In this document: one piece after another, positions 13,304-25,700 of the stretch
How the letters are laid out: every line of letters starts with the position of its first letter
How positions within the stretch are numbered: the first letter of the stretch is position 1
From: Cheilinus undulatus
Taxonomy: Eukaryota; Chordata; Actinopteri; Labriformes; Labridae
Length of the DNA stretch: 64,000 nt
NCBI RefSeq assembly: GCF_018320785.1
Contig: NC_054877.1
Location: 36,230,151-36,294,150, forward strand
Direction of reading: 5' to 3'
Notes under the pieces: generated by a model
Databases searched by the model: none
Told to the model about the DNA's origin: nothing
The model's input: the letters and a program-made list of their open reading frames with translations, nothing else
Made by a program: the position numbers and the translations under genes

Positions 13304-16300
13304 TTAACAACGCTGACTCTGAGAGGAGGAGCCCAAACAGGTTCTTCCACCTCCATCAGGCGCTGGATTATCACAGGTTCTTGTCCGAGTCTTCCTCCCT
13401 GAAGAACAGGATGACCATGCCCCCCAGCATGACCATGACCCATCAGTCCTGGTATCTGTTGAAAAAATTCTCTTGATTAAATATGTCTGCTTAGTGTCAT
13501 TACTTCATCACATCCTGTAGCCTGAGGAGAAAGGAAAACAGGCTGATGAATCAGCCAAAAGAGTAAATTCCATTTAACATTTGTCAGGCAGTCAGAGGGC
13601 AAACAGGCAAAATTTGGAGTCTTTCAGCTTAATGGGTATTTTATCAAGTTTAACTGCTGATATATTTTTAACGTAAAACATCAGGGAAGTTTGAGGAATA
13701 AGAACTGTTGGCACCACTCTTATCTGTACTGTAAAATTAATCATCCTTTTCTGGACTAGCAAGGTGACTTCATGGATTCCCTGCTCACTGCCCTCAGCAA
13801 AGAAGACTACCATCTTCATCATCTTAAGTCTTAAGATTTTAATGCAGATGAAACAATGCTAGCCTACGTAGGAAGTAAAGTTTTCTGGTGTGGGCAGATG
13901 TAAATGTTTTAAAAGAGGTCGATTAACAAAACTGTTAAAAGTCTGTCTCCTGCCTCTAACTTAATAATTACGGGAAATATCAAGATGGTTATAATAAATT
14001 TATAAAACATATTACCCAGAATGTAAAACCTGGACAATTCTTTGAATAATTCCCCCTTTTCTTTTTATGTCGCTGCATCGGCAACAGCCAGGGCCAGGTG
14101 TTTTATGTTTTCTGTACATTCTCAGACCATGCACAACTGTTTTGGTTGGAGCTTTGCAAGGTGGATTTGCCTGATGACAGACATGGAATCTGAACAATCC
14201 ATCTGCCTTGCAAGGTTAGCTCTGACCTAGTGATAAACCAAATACATGTTGAACGTCAGAGGTCAGTGTCCTTGACCCTCATGTTCATCCCCTGTTTCTG
14301 AACACAATATCTAATATCTCTAGAGTTCCTTTGAGGGATTCTCCTCAAATTTTGCATAAATGGAAGGCCTGACTTTCAGGGATTTTCTCTGGTTAGCACA
14401 AACCTACGCTTAAACTAAAGGTTGAACTGATAACATTATGGAAGTCAAAGATCCCTGCAACTTCACACTATCTAAGGTCACAGCGTCTTGCACCAAGGCA
14501 GCTGCACACCTCCTGGAAGCATATAACCTCCTGGTAATAGTTGTAGTCAGACTCATGACAAATGTCTCACCTGCTCTGTGAGTCTCTTCACAGGCATCTC
14601 CCTGGTAGCCTGACTTACAGATGCAGTTACAGGATGTTCCTTTGAGTATTGTGATTCCATTGTTCCTGCAGGGGGCGCAGCGACAGGAGTCGAAATGCTG
14701 CATGTACTCGTCCCAAGCCCTCTGCATGTTGGCCAGTCTTGCTCCTACATGATTAGCAGCCGTGCTGAGGCGGACAAGCTCATAAATCGGCAGGGTCTAT
14801 GTTTATAGAGTAGAAATATTGGACACACAGAGAGAAGAAAAAGAAAAGTTGAGAAGCTGTCGATTCATAGACATTGTTTTTCCATAGACTGTATAGAAGA
14901 AGTGGACATTGCCTTTTGTTTCATGGAAAAGGCCAGTGATGTGGTTAAAACTTCTAATTCCAAGTGTTCTTTTAGTCATGGCTTCCTTGTAGTTGACAAG
15001 CCCCTAACATAGTCACTTGTTGGAAGGCGTAACACTAAATTGATGCACATTTTCTAAATGTCACTTTTGGCTCCAAAAAGGGGGATTTATGGGTGTTTTT
15101 TCTGTTGGCTATGTCCACTCTCTTCAGTCTTGTTACATTAAATTACCTCATACTCAATGAGTGTTGGGTTGTACTTGAGTGATGCTCCCCAGTTCTTGTA
15201 GGTGTCAGGGTTCCTGATAGCCAAAAGGCCACTGCTGCTGACTACGATCCCACCTTTCACCAGAGTTACAATGTCTTCAATCACAACTGAACGAGAGCTC
15301 TGCTCTACATTTTTAAAGAGAGAAAAACATCACAGTGAGGCAAAAGGTAGATGCAATAAACCAACACGAATCATGCAAAACATTAGCTGTAGAGGGGGCC
15401 TTACGTTGATTAAATTTTCCTTTTTTATTGCATGAATCTGCTCCCACTTTCAGCCCTGCTGTTCCCAAAGTGTCAAGGGGATAACTTAAACCGATGGTAC
15501 CACCAAAGCATCTTCCAGCTTGGTCACCTGTCAGCCCTGTGAAATAAATAAACCAAACAAAATCTGATTTCATATTCTTTCTCTATTTGATAATGTTAAT
15601 TTGGAAACTGGAGATCCCACAATACTTGATTCAGCCATGGATGTTTTGTTGACAACAACAACATATTCAAGGGTTCCTCCCATGGTTCCCTCTGTGACAT
15701 AATGAGTGCCGAACGTGTTGAAGAAGCGCGAGTACATCCCAAAGTTGTACTGCTCAGGAAGCTCCATGAGTGAGACGTAGAAGTCATCATGAAGCATCAG
15801 TTTGTTAGTTCTCATTTTGAAGTGAGCTGTTTGTACTTTGGACAAAAGTCTGACGAATCCGAGGTCCTGAAGACAGAAAGGGAAGATTTATGACAGACGT
15901 TCCTGATACTGATTCCCAAACCAGGTCTCTGACATTGTCTGATGCAGAGTACTCTGACACCAGAGCATAAAAACTTTAAAATACATAACAATTTCAGCTA
16001 GCAGTACATTAGGAAATTGTTAATGTTATGTAGCAACAAAACACGTGACGTAACCGTTACCGAGCTACACCCCTACTGAGGAGTAAACTCCATAGAGAAC
16101 TGCATAACGCGAACCATGGCAACTGTAGACATGTCAGTACACGACTTGTGTTTTTGAAAAGAAAATAACTTAATGCTGTTCTTTGTTCTTCTTTTAACAA
16201 AGAAATGTCATCAAGTTCTGATAAAACGGGTGCTTGAACAGCATCCACGCTGACGTCCTCCCCCATAATCGCACCGGCCTCTTGTTGCTGCTTGCTTACA

Positions 16301-19300
16301 TCACAACACCGCTGTGCCCGAAAGTACTGCCCCTCGACACTGATTGGTCCCATCACTTTTTAACCGGGCCCGAACGGTTCAGATGGGAGCTCAGCAAGAT
16401 GGCTTCTCCAGTGAGAAACACGGAAATGTGCGTATCCATCTGCTTTGCAAGGTTAGTAGAGTGCTGCTCCAAGAGATTAAAACTGTCTTTCAATCTTTGA
16501 ACAAATGTGTTGTGTGTAAACCATATCCTGTGAATCATACCTGGCTTTTGTGCTGTGTTAAGTTCTGGAGAAATTCTGATTCCTTACTCCCTCTCAGTCC
16601 TCCTTCCACATAATAGATCCCAATTGTAACACCAGCATTGGAAGATTTTGATTTTTTCCTTGCCTCAAGCAGGCCGACCAAATCCTCGTAGTATTCATGA
16701 GAGCCCTCAGATGTAGCTTCAGCCTATCACAGGTTGAATTTTATGTCAGACTGTGTCATTTTGTCCAATATAAAAACAAAGAGATAACAAAAAGCTCATC
16801 AAAACATACCACAAAACGGTAAGCATGATAGTTGTAGGGCTTTCTGTAGTTCTTCTCATCTTCGTTGTAGTGCAGGTTCTCGCAAAATGAGTCATAGACA
16901 AATTTCCTCCATTCACCATTGTAGACGTATTCACACTTTCCTCCAAAGTACTTTGGGTCGAGTACAGGATCCACAAAGTCGTCTGTCAATGCATTGTAGC
17001 TATATGTAAAGCAGAACGATTCAAATCAGGACAAGCTTTTATTTCTCAACAGCATGAATAATGGCTCGAACCAGCAGAGAAAAGATGTCTATTTCTATTC
17101 TTCAGTGTTTACCCCTGAATGCCACGTTCAGCCCCAGGGATTGGCATGAGGGTGGAGCACTTGTCGTCTCTCCGGTTGAAGTCTTCACACTCGTCTTCAT
17201 CAGAAAAATCATCACAGTCTGGCTCTCCATTACAGCGGAGAGACTGACTGATGCAGCGCCCTGCATAGACACAGAGATTGTCATATACACAATTAATATA
17301 CATATAGGAACACAACATCAAACTAAACAGATATTTTGATCAAACATGATGTGCGGCCTGGGTCTTGGCTGTTTGGACTTGCCTGTTTCTTTGCAGGTGA
17401 AGTCTTCTCCACAGTAATCTGGCACCAGACACTCTGTAGTTGCTGTCGGACATGTCAGATGCTCCCACAAAGTCTCAAAACACTCTGTGCCGCCAAACTG
17501 TGACGGTTTCTCCAGGTATCGGAAACGAAACTATGAAGCAGAGAAACAGAGGTACAGGTCAAATGAAAGTCTGCTTCTTGGCTCTGCCTTTAATTTTGGA
17601 CTATACAGTCATATGCATCCATCCATCCATCCATCCATCCATCCATCTTCTGCTTATCCAGGACACGGTGGCAGCAAGCTAAGCTACCATACGTCCCTCT
17701 CCCTAGCAATATTTCCAGCTCCTCCTGAGAGATTCAGGTTGCACTCCCAGGCCAGATGGAATATATAATCCCTCCAGCAAGATCTGGGTCTGTCCTGGGT
17801 TTTTATTTCAGTTGGATGTCCCCTGAAAACCTCCACAGGTAGGTCACCAGGAAACACCCTGATCAAATGTCGAACCACCTCATATGACTCCTTTCTTTGC
17901 GGTGGCTCCTATCTCATACTGTCATGGCAAACCAAGGAGAGGCAATGTTTTAAAAAAACCTGCTGGAGTGGAGAAAGAAGTAGGCGCAGAAGTCAGTGTA
18001 CAAAAGTCAGTATCTTCTACAACCCCAGTTTCATAAAAATTGGGTACTGTGTTAAATGTAAATTAAAACAAAATGCAATGAGATGCAGGTGGCCTAGTGG
18101 TTTAAGGCGCACCCCATTTTTCTAAGCATCTCTCCTCACTCTCTCGTCCCTGTTTCCAACCCTATCCACTGTCCTCCTATATCAAATGAAGGCACAAAAA
18201 GCCCAAAACAGAAAGCAATGATTTGAAAATCTAAAAAAACATATTCTTCATAATAGAATGTAAACAACATATTAGATGTTGAAACTGAGATGTTTTACCA
18301 TTTCATTGACAATATTGGGTCATTTTGGATTTGATGGCAGCAACACATCTCAAAAAGTAGGGGCGTGGCAACAAAAGACTGGAAAAGTCAAAGTTGTCAA
18401 TGAAAAACAGCTGGAGGAGAATTTTTGCAACTGGTTAGGTTAGTTTACAACAGGTCAGTAAAAACAAAAAACAACAACAAAAAAAAAAAATTTCAGAGGC
18501 AGACTCGCTCAGAAGTAAAGGTGGGCTGAGGTTCAATCAATCTGTGAAAAAATAGATGTAAAAGTTTTGTAACAATCTGAGAAAATGTTCCTCAATGTAA
18601 AACTGTGAAGACTGTGAAAGTTCCCATCTACAGTACATGATATCATCAAAAGATCCAAAAGGCTGAAGGTCAATATTGCCTGCTTGTGATCTTTGGGCCC
18701 TCAGACAGCACTGCATTAAAAACAGGTATGATTATGAACAGGAAATCACTGCATGGGCTCAGGAACACTTCCAGAAATCACTGTCTGTCAACACAATTTG
18801 CTGTACCATCCACAAATCTAAGTCAAACCAGTGTCATGCATGCCTTTTTTTGTAAGCTTCATGTGTATGAAAATGTTCTTATAATGAAATAATCTTTGTG
18901 ACTACGTTTGTTTTGTTAAGTTTTTTTTTTTTTTTTTTTATAAAAATGATTATTCAAAAGAAGGGGATTGTGCTAAAAGTGATCCCAGGATGTTTTGCAA
19001 GCAGCTCGCAGCATTAACCAGGAAGGTCAGTAAACATTATTTCTCCTTCATTCTGTTAAATTCATCCATGAAACAAAAACTGTGGTTTACCATGGAGTGC
19101 ATTTTGTATTGAACAGTCCTTAATTCAAAACAAGAAGCACGCAAGAGAGGTAGTTAATATAGCCTAACTGCTCCAGACTACATTTCAGAGATGGTTTTAG
19201 TTTATGAGCCAGGACAGCCCCTCAGATCCTCAGGTTCTTCTCTCTTGGCTGTTCCATAGAGCAGAACTAAAAAAGTTTTATGATTCTGTTGCTACATACC

Positions 19301-19943
19301 TCATGGACTTTAATGAGTATTTCTGTGGTATAGATAAAAATGTCACAGTCATCTTTCATTGATCTTATTGGAGCAGGAGTGCTGATTAAGAGTAATCATA
19401 GCTCTCTTTAGCCCCACTGATCATCTCATCCATAATATATTGATCCAAGCTAGCAAACAAAAAGACAGTCTAGTTTCTACTCATGCTCATGGAGAGAGTC
19501 CTAGTTTTACAGGACAACAAGGTTGTAATAATGATTATCTTGAAACATCTTTCTCATATTCAAATGCATTGAGAATTACAGTTACCTTTTTGTCTGTGCA
19601 GGCGTTGCAGGGTGTCCACTGTGACCAGGGCCCCAACCTACAGTTGATGGGAATAGGCCTGTTTACAGCTCTGGTTCTCCTCGTCCCGGCCCCACTGCTT
19701 CACGCAAGAAAAAAAAAAACTTTATCTTCTCTGTTCTTCCTTTAATACCCCTGGGATATGAGATATATTAAATAACCACTGCTGAGACGTTATCAAGGGA
19801 TTGTGAGAGGTGGTGAAGCAAGGAATACTGCACCTGTTATCAGCAGTTGTCCACGGCCTCCTGGATGCATTCACATGTGGGAAATAAAAGATGAACAGAT
19901 ACAGAGAACATAATGTCAGAGGTAATTTTTTAAATATCTCCAT
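13304..19943 (-). CDS. c8a: Complement component C8 alpha chain, complete
   Basis: Eleven exons on the minus strand, 5' to 3': 19943-19834, 19694-19586, 17530-17383, 17260-17113, 16999-16810, 16723-16541, 15866-15626, 15536-15405, 15304-15147, 14796-14571, 13455-13304 (stop 13306-13304). They give 598 codons plus stop, with all phases consistent. Exon 1 starts MEIFKKLPLTLCSLYLFIF, a clear signal peptide. Then follow an Arg-rich propeptide-like stretch, TSP1-1 (WSQW), LDLRa (CNGEPDCDDFSDEDEC), the alpha-specific insertion DDKCSTLMPIPG with the cysteine expected to bond C8 gamma, MACPF (FGTHYVTEGTMGG), EGF-like (CNCICKSGYQGDAC) and TSP1-2 ([10 protein letters not shown]). Human C8A is 584 residues. 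The protein is secreted and inserts into membranes as part of C5b-8 and C5b-9. The intron after exon 3 has a GC donor. Intron 2 carries an RTE end, a Tc1 element and a nested SINE. Confidence 0.96.
14137..14225. repeat. Short hairpin-forming dispersed repeat in c8a last intron
   Basis: GGAGCTTTGCAAGGTGGATT...GGATTTGCCTGATGACAG...AATCCATCTGCCTTGCAAGG. The two ends are near-inverted copies, and the middle word is shared with about 7096-7113. Confidence 0.45.
16031..16457 (-). mobile_element. Dispersed 'RecQ-like fragment' repeat, copy 2
   Basis: Reverse-oriented copy. On the minus strand it reads MMGPISVEGQYFRAQ, then [19 protein letters not shown], then [20 protein letters not shown], in one open frame (16057-16356). 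The CCTTGCAAAGCAGATGGAT end lies at 16435-16457. It sits in the c8a intron between 15867 and 16540. Confidence 0.65.
17613..17905 (-). mobile_element. RTE-type LINE 3' end with (CATC)n tail
   Basis: (CATC)n at 17613-17648 followed by TTCTGCTTATCCAGGACACGG, the usual antisense look of a fish RTE LINE 3' end. The minus-strand frame 17878-17684 keeps QDRPRSCWRDY, LAWE and ARERDVW, matching the conserved RTE C-terminal pattern RPR.RW.DY...LA.ERE.W. 5'-truncated. Confidence 0.8.
18018..18845 (+). mobile_element. Tc1/mariner-like element, truncated, with nested SINE
   Basis: Starts CAACCCCAGTTTCATAAAAA, close to a familiar fish Tc1 end. Body words GATGGCAGCAACACATCTCA, then GGTCAGTAAAA, GCATTAAAAACAGG and ATGGGCTCAGGAACACTTCC come from the 5' part and transposase start of that family. 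The 3' part is missing. A SINE interrupts it at 18082-18211. Confidence 0.8.
18082..18211 (+). mobile_element. tRNA-derived SINE nested in Tc1 copy
   Basis: GCAGGTGGCCTAGTGGTTTAAGG head followed by a body ending AAGGCACAAAAAGCCC. It is flanked by AATGCAATGA (18072-18081) and AAAGCAATGA (18212-18221), a target duplication of the host Tc1 sequence. The region with the B box is deleted. Confidence 0.75.
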
Positions 19944-20239
19944 GGGAAAAATGGATAGCTTGGTCCCGTAGATTAAAATGCTACATCACAAAACCACTGT
20001 TAAGATCCTATGGGGACGTCTGCTGCAGTATTGACCAACCACAGTGAATGATTGATCAAAGGTAAACAAATGCTCTTACAACAGTTGGGAAAGTTTATTT
20101 TAATGATCTAAAAGCCCAATTTCCCATCATTCCCCCCGCAAAAACAACACTGCAGTTCAGACAGAACATGTAACAATACAAGTAAATAAACAAGTTATGC
20201 AATTCATGCACATGTTCAATAGAATAAAAGACTTGTTTG

Positions 20240-20960
20240 AATAAACGACTTGATTAATAAATAAATAAATAAAACAGGATTTGACAAACTAAGCAGAGAA
20301 AACAAAGAAAACCATGAAAAGCTTGAATTTTTCACAAAAGACAATAATAAAGATAAAAGATGAAATCAAAATAGTCAAAATCCTTCAGGATAATCCAGAA
20401 AAACAAAATAAAATAAGACAACTTCTAAGGAACATATAAGCTGATAAAATAAATTTGCTGATTAAACAAAATGCAAAACTGAAACACAACAAAAGACGCC
20501 AATTCATAAAAAATAAACATCAATAAGAAGACAAAGCACTAAGAGATAATCCATAACAATAAAATACAACAGACAACACATACACAAATTAATTAAATAG
20601 ATTAGAAGATACAACTGATTAAAAAAAGGAATAATTGATAAAAGCCCATTTCCATGACTTGAAGAGAAAAAAAATTAAGTTCAATCATTATTCAAAAGAA
20701 TTTAAAAAAATGTCAGAAAAAAAAAACTAGTTATGAGCCAGACATAATGAGGAGATAGAAGGTCAAAAAATGATTAAAAAAAAATAATAGTTCTAAGATT
20801 TTAAAAAGTCAAAGTTATGAGCAAATATGTCAGGATGATTAAATAAGATTTCAAATTCACTGGACAGACAGAAGGAGATAGAAAGACAAAACAATGATAT
20901 AAAAATGATTAATTGTTAGATTTTTAAAAGTCAAAATTATGAAAATATAAATCAGAATTG
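20240..20960. repeat. A-rich degenerate array, left arm
   Basis: Strongly A-rich top strand with scattered units such as AAAGTCAAAGTTATGAG and AAAGTCAAAATTATGA. These are reverse complements of the units in the right arm (20970-22340). It lies between the divergent c8a and fyb2 genes. No coding sequence is seen. Confidence 0.7.
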
Positions 20961-20969
20961 TGAGTATGT

Positions 20970-22340
20970 CATATTTGTAATTTTTAATCTCACAATTATC
21001 TCATAATTTTGATTTATGGTGTAATTTTGACTTCTAATGTCATAGTTTCTTCTTTTCAGATCATTTTTCTGCCATGTTAACTTATAATTTTGCTTCATTT
21101 TCTCATATTTTTTGCCACTTTACCTCATAATCTTAAGTCTGACCTGCTATCTGATTATTTCAGTTTTTTAACTCATAATTTTGACTTTTTGTCTCATGAT
21201 GATATCTTCCTATCTTATAATGTTTACTTCTTACCTCACAATTATGTCTTTAAGTCTCATGGCTCAGACATTTTGATCCCATGATTTTCTCTCGCATAAT
21301 TTTGACTTTTGATTTCATACTGTCGACTTTTTTTCCTTCTAATTCTGATTTACTATCTTAAATTTTAATTTTTATCTCATATTTTGACTTTTATCTCATA
21401 ATTATGGCATCAAATCTCAAAACTTCAATTTTGGATCTCATAATTTCAATTTTTCTTACAACTTCTCGACTTATGTTTCATGATTTCAACTATGTATCTC
21501 TTAGTTTAGACTTTTAATCCTTTAATTTTGAATGTCTTATGATCTCAATTTTAGCTCATTATTTGGAATATTTAACTCATCTAATCCTTTTGTCTTATAA
21601 TTTTGACTGTTCTATATCACAGTTTTTTTAATCTCATACTTTTGACTATTTATCTCAAAATTCTGAATTTTTATCTTATAATTTTGAAAACTAATTATTT
21701 CGACTTTTAATCTCTAAAGTTCATTTATTATCTTATTATTTTGCCTTTAATTGTAAAAATGTCTTATTTCAATCTTATAATTCAGACTCCTTAATCTCGT
21801 GATTTGTTTCTCTCATAATTTCTAGTTTTTTTCATGATTTTAAAACTTTGAATTTTCACTCTTTAATTTCATGATTATTTATTCTTTGAATTTCCACTTT
21901 ATACTTTATTATATTTATATATCTATTATTATACCGTTTTACATTCATTTTTTTATATTTATAATTATACTTATTTTTGTCATAATGATGACTTTTTATG
22001 TCATGCTTATGACTTCATCTCATAATGACTAACCATCTCATAACTTCGACTTCTGACCTCATTATTTTGACATCTGAACTTATATTTTGGACATTTTACG
22101 ACATCATTTAGCCTTTTTCTCATAATTTCTTCTTTTTTATCTCAGACTTTACATTCACCAATAACTTAGACTTACTATCTAATTATTTCTATTTTTAAAA
22201 TGAAACAAAATCTCATAATTTCTATTTTTTTCAAGGACTCTTTATTTTGACTTTACAACTTAAAATTTTGTTTTTTTTTTTTTCTCACAATTATGGCTCA
22301 ATATCTCATAATTTAGGCTTTTCACCTCATTATTTTACTT
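20970..22340. repeat. T-rich degenerate minisatellite, right arm
   Basis: Many diverged copies of a short unit close to CTCATAATTTTGACTTTT, spaced irregularly at about 15-30 bases. The top strand is nearly all pyrimidine plus A. It is opposite in orientation to the left arm. No ORF of note. Confidence 0.75.
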
Positions 22341-22556
22341 ACTAACTTTCTTCAGTACTTTAAGGTTCAATTAACAAGGGGGCCTTGAAAGTTCAGAACT
22401 GAATTACCTTTAACATTTAGACTTTTTTTCATATCGTTGCTGTCGTTCTCTTCCATTTTTCTCATCTTCTTCATCACAACACCGCCTTGCTCAGACACAT
22501 TTGATAGGGTAATCATATAGCGTGACCATGTACGTTAAAGATGCCACGCGCATCAG

Positions 22557-22568
22557 CGCGCATGCGCG
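22557..22568. promoter_or_regulatory. NRF1-like palindrome in fyb2 promoter region
   Basis: CGCGCATGCGCG contains GCGCATGCGC, the core of the NRF1 consensus. It lies about 170 bases upstream of the fyb2 start codon in the only clearly CpG-containing stretch of this intergenic region. No TATA box is evident. Role inferred. Confidence 0.5.
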
Positions 22569-22739
22569 TTCAAAGGCTCAGGCGGCGTTTTCAAATTGTT
22601 TGTGTTAGCATTCAGATGGTTAAATTGCTTTCATTTCCATACGTTTCTTTCAACGCAGTGGAGAGCGCCCACTTTACATCAGGTGTAAACCCCATCCCCG
22701 ATGTAAAAACGTGAAGAGTGATGAACAAAACGAGCTACA

Positions 22740-25700
22740 ATGGAAGAGGTAACTATTTAACAATTGTATGTAAATTTAGCTTGACGTGTGTTGAATGACA
22801 GGTTAGCTACAGGCAGCCTTCTGACATGCTTTGTTCCAGGTGTTTCGAAATTGAAGGTCATCCAAATGATTACATTCTGTGACTGTCAGCCTAGTTTTAT
22901 CAATCCCAATATATATATCTGTGTTTATTTTCCCATGTTTAACGATATCTTTCTCAGGGTGACTTGGCCATCGTCTTAAAACACTGGACAATGGCTGTAA
23001 ATAGCTTATCAGTGGTGCTGCCAGCCAGGGGGGGATTTCATAGATAATCAGCAGAGAAGCGGTCACACAAACACACAAAGAACAAAACACAGACCTTAAC
23101 AAGAAGAAGTAAATAAGTATCCTTTAGCATGCTGACATATGCATACAAAGGTCAAATAATCCTTATCCTGGTTTTGACAATTTTAAACTGCTAAGAAAAA
23201 TATTTTGTAAATGAACTATCAGAAATGCTTTTTCTTTGACATTATTAAAATAGTTATCTTATTTTTTAAAAATATTGCAAACAGCTAATCACACCGATTA
23301 TTTTTGGCAGATTAACTCTGCCTGAGAAAAATCCTAGCCAAAGAAAAAAATAAATTCATACTGATCTATGTAGCCTAAGGCACAGTCAGACAAATATTTC
23401 TAAACCCCTGCATGAAAAAGAAAATTAGCAGCAGCTCTTTAGTAAATAGCTCTAGGCCCTGAGAATTTTTTTTTCCTTTTATTTAATTTTGGTAAACCAA
23501 GCATTAATCCTGTAGTATAAGCAATGGGGTTTTGCTCGCTAAGTGAACCATCCAACTAAATCATCTGTTAAAGATATAAAAAAATTCAATTTATCAAACA
23601 ATTATTGATTTGTGGTTCTGTTTTCTAAGGGACTGATCAACGTCAAAGCTCTGAGAGCCAAGTTTCAGGAAGAGGCCCTGGTGGCTCAATCTAAAACCAG
23701 TCGACCAGCTGTTGCAGAGAAGCCAAAACACCTTCCTCCTCCAGGCGGTCACTGCAGCTCTGTGGTTAGTGGTATTAATATCGCTGTAGAGAACAAAACA
23801 CAAGTTCCTCGGGTCATCTTCAGAGATGGGCTGCGGTCATCTGGAGGCAAGCGACCAATTTCCTTCCCACCACAGACTCAGCAGACCTCCTCCTCATCTC
23901 AGCTTGCTAATGGAGAGAGCACAACTAGGCAGTCCCTCAAAGACCGACATATGCCTCTGGTGCTTCCTGCCCTGCCTGTAAAAGAGCAAAAGACAGAAGT
24001 ACAAGCCAAAAAGGAGCACAAACTCGAACCAGAGCCAGGGAAAGATGTCGTGCCACATACTAAAATCAAAAAGAAAGGATTGCTGCTTCCTTTCAAGTCC
24101 ACCAAAGCATCAAAAGTCAGTGCAGAAAATGGAGAGGAGCCTACGTATGCTGATTTGACCACCAGACCTTCCAGTGCTCCTGCCGAGTTGCCCTCTGTGG
24201 AAAAACAAACTGCAGAAGATGGGATTTCTCTGCATAGTGACCAATCAACCACTGAGTTCCCTCCCTCCAGTCCAGATATTCCAATCAGCCCTCCTCCTGC
24301 AGAGACAAGTGTTGACTCTGACAGCAAAAACAGCACTTTGGAGAGGGCTAAGAAGAAATTTTCACGCAGGCAGATGTTTATCTCTGCAAAATCTAAAAGC
24401 CTGCGTTCACCTGACAACACCCCAAGGGACAAAATGTTACCTTCGCCGCCAAAAAATATTGAAAGCGCTGAGCCTGAGCTGTCCTTACCTTCAGCAGGGT
24501 GCCTTCCACACCTGGCTTGTATTTCAGCCCGGCCTTTCTTCAAAGCCAAGAGCTCTGGACGCAGTAAGTTACACTCAGTGATTAGCTGTTGCAGACAACC
24601 TGACAGTTATCTTATGCTTTTTTCAGATGGGATTTCTAATGTGTTTGCAATATTTTTATTTCCAATGGCTAGAGTCTCCGTTGAGTAGGCAGTTTGGCAG
24701 GAATAAAGCTGAACTTCCTGCTGTCAGAGCTGCTGAACTTCATCCAGCAGCTGCTCCTCCAAAGAAGCCTCTGCCAGATTTAAGGGTACTGGGGTCAATG
24801 CCTCTGAAGCCCCCCAGGCCTCAATTAGTAGATCTCAGCGCTTACATCTCACCCACTGTTAATGGTTTGTTAAAGTTATTTTGTTTCCTGCCATTTTCCA
24901 TTAAGTAGCTGCACTTTATTTGACATTTGTCTCCTCCTTTTGTGGCCACATACTATGATGGCAAAAAGTTTTATTTCCCTTGGACATCAGTCACTGTGTA
25001 TTATCCATTCTGCAGTTTACATTACACTTATTTGTGGTGAGGCTTAACATCTGTTTAAAGCTGACTCTGGGTTCATATTACAGAGGTGTCACCAGGCTTG
25101 AGCCAAGCACCGAGCGACGAGCCAGAGTCCATCCCCAACCCTGTGCTAGACGCTCCAGAGTTTCCAGACTTTGAGAATTCGGAGATGGACACAGCAGAGG
25201 GCGATGCTGTTGACATTGCTGCATTAGAGCTTGAGGCCTTAGACTTACTCGGCACAGACGTTCCTGTGCCAGATGACTGCGGGGGCTCAGATTTTGGAGA
25301 TCCACAACCTGAGTTGTCTGTGTACGAACCTGCAGAGCCCCTTATGAGCACCGCCTTCCAAGATGTGAACCTTGGCAATCAGGACTTAATACCCCTCGAT
25401 CCAGTCAGCTTCTCTGAACCAATAAACCTCACAGAGTTCACAGAGCCAGCTGCAGCAGAGCAGTGGCCTCAGAGTGAGGAGGTCAGCACGGACCCCCTGT
25501 CTAACTCTCAAGTTGATGAAGCTGATCTGGGAGCTGCTGAGTCTTACTCTGCTGCACAGGAAACAGACAGTGGTAACCACTCAACATTAAATGAGGGAAT
25601 TCAACCACATCAAGGGTAAATTTTTAAATGTGACAGTCAGATTGGGAGGGATGTAGCAGTACACTCAAAGATGCAGGACAGGAAAGATGACAGGAAAGAT

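Noticed and set aside
13180..13443. Minus-strand 87-residue ORF starting MGHGHAGGHGHP
   Set aside because: It overlaps the last c8a exon in another frame. The true frame there gives the second TSP1 domain ([10 protein letters not shown]) with correct phase and stop.
23899..24549. 216-residue antisense ORF across fyb2 exon 2
   Set aside because: It is a shadow of a long Ser/Pro-rich exon. It has no recognisable domain and no splice support.
24174..24581. 135-residue plus-strand ORF inside fyb2 exon 2
   Set aside because: Out-of-frame reading of the same exon. The fyb2 frame joins both neighbours in phase.
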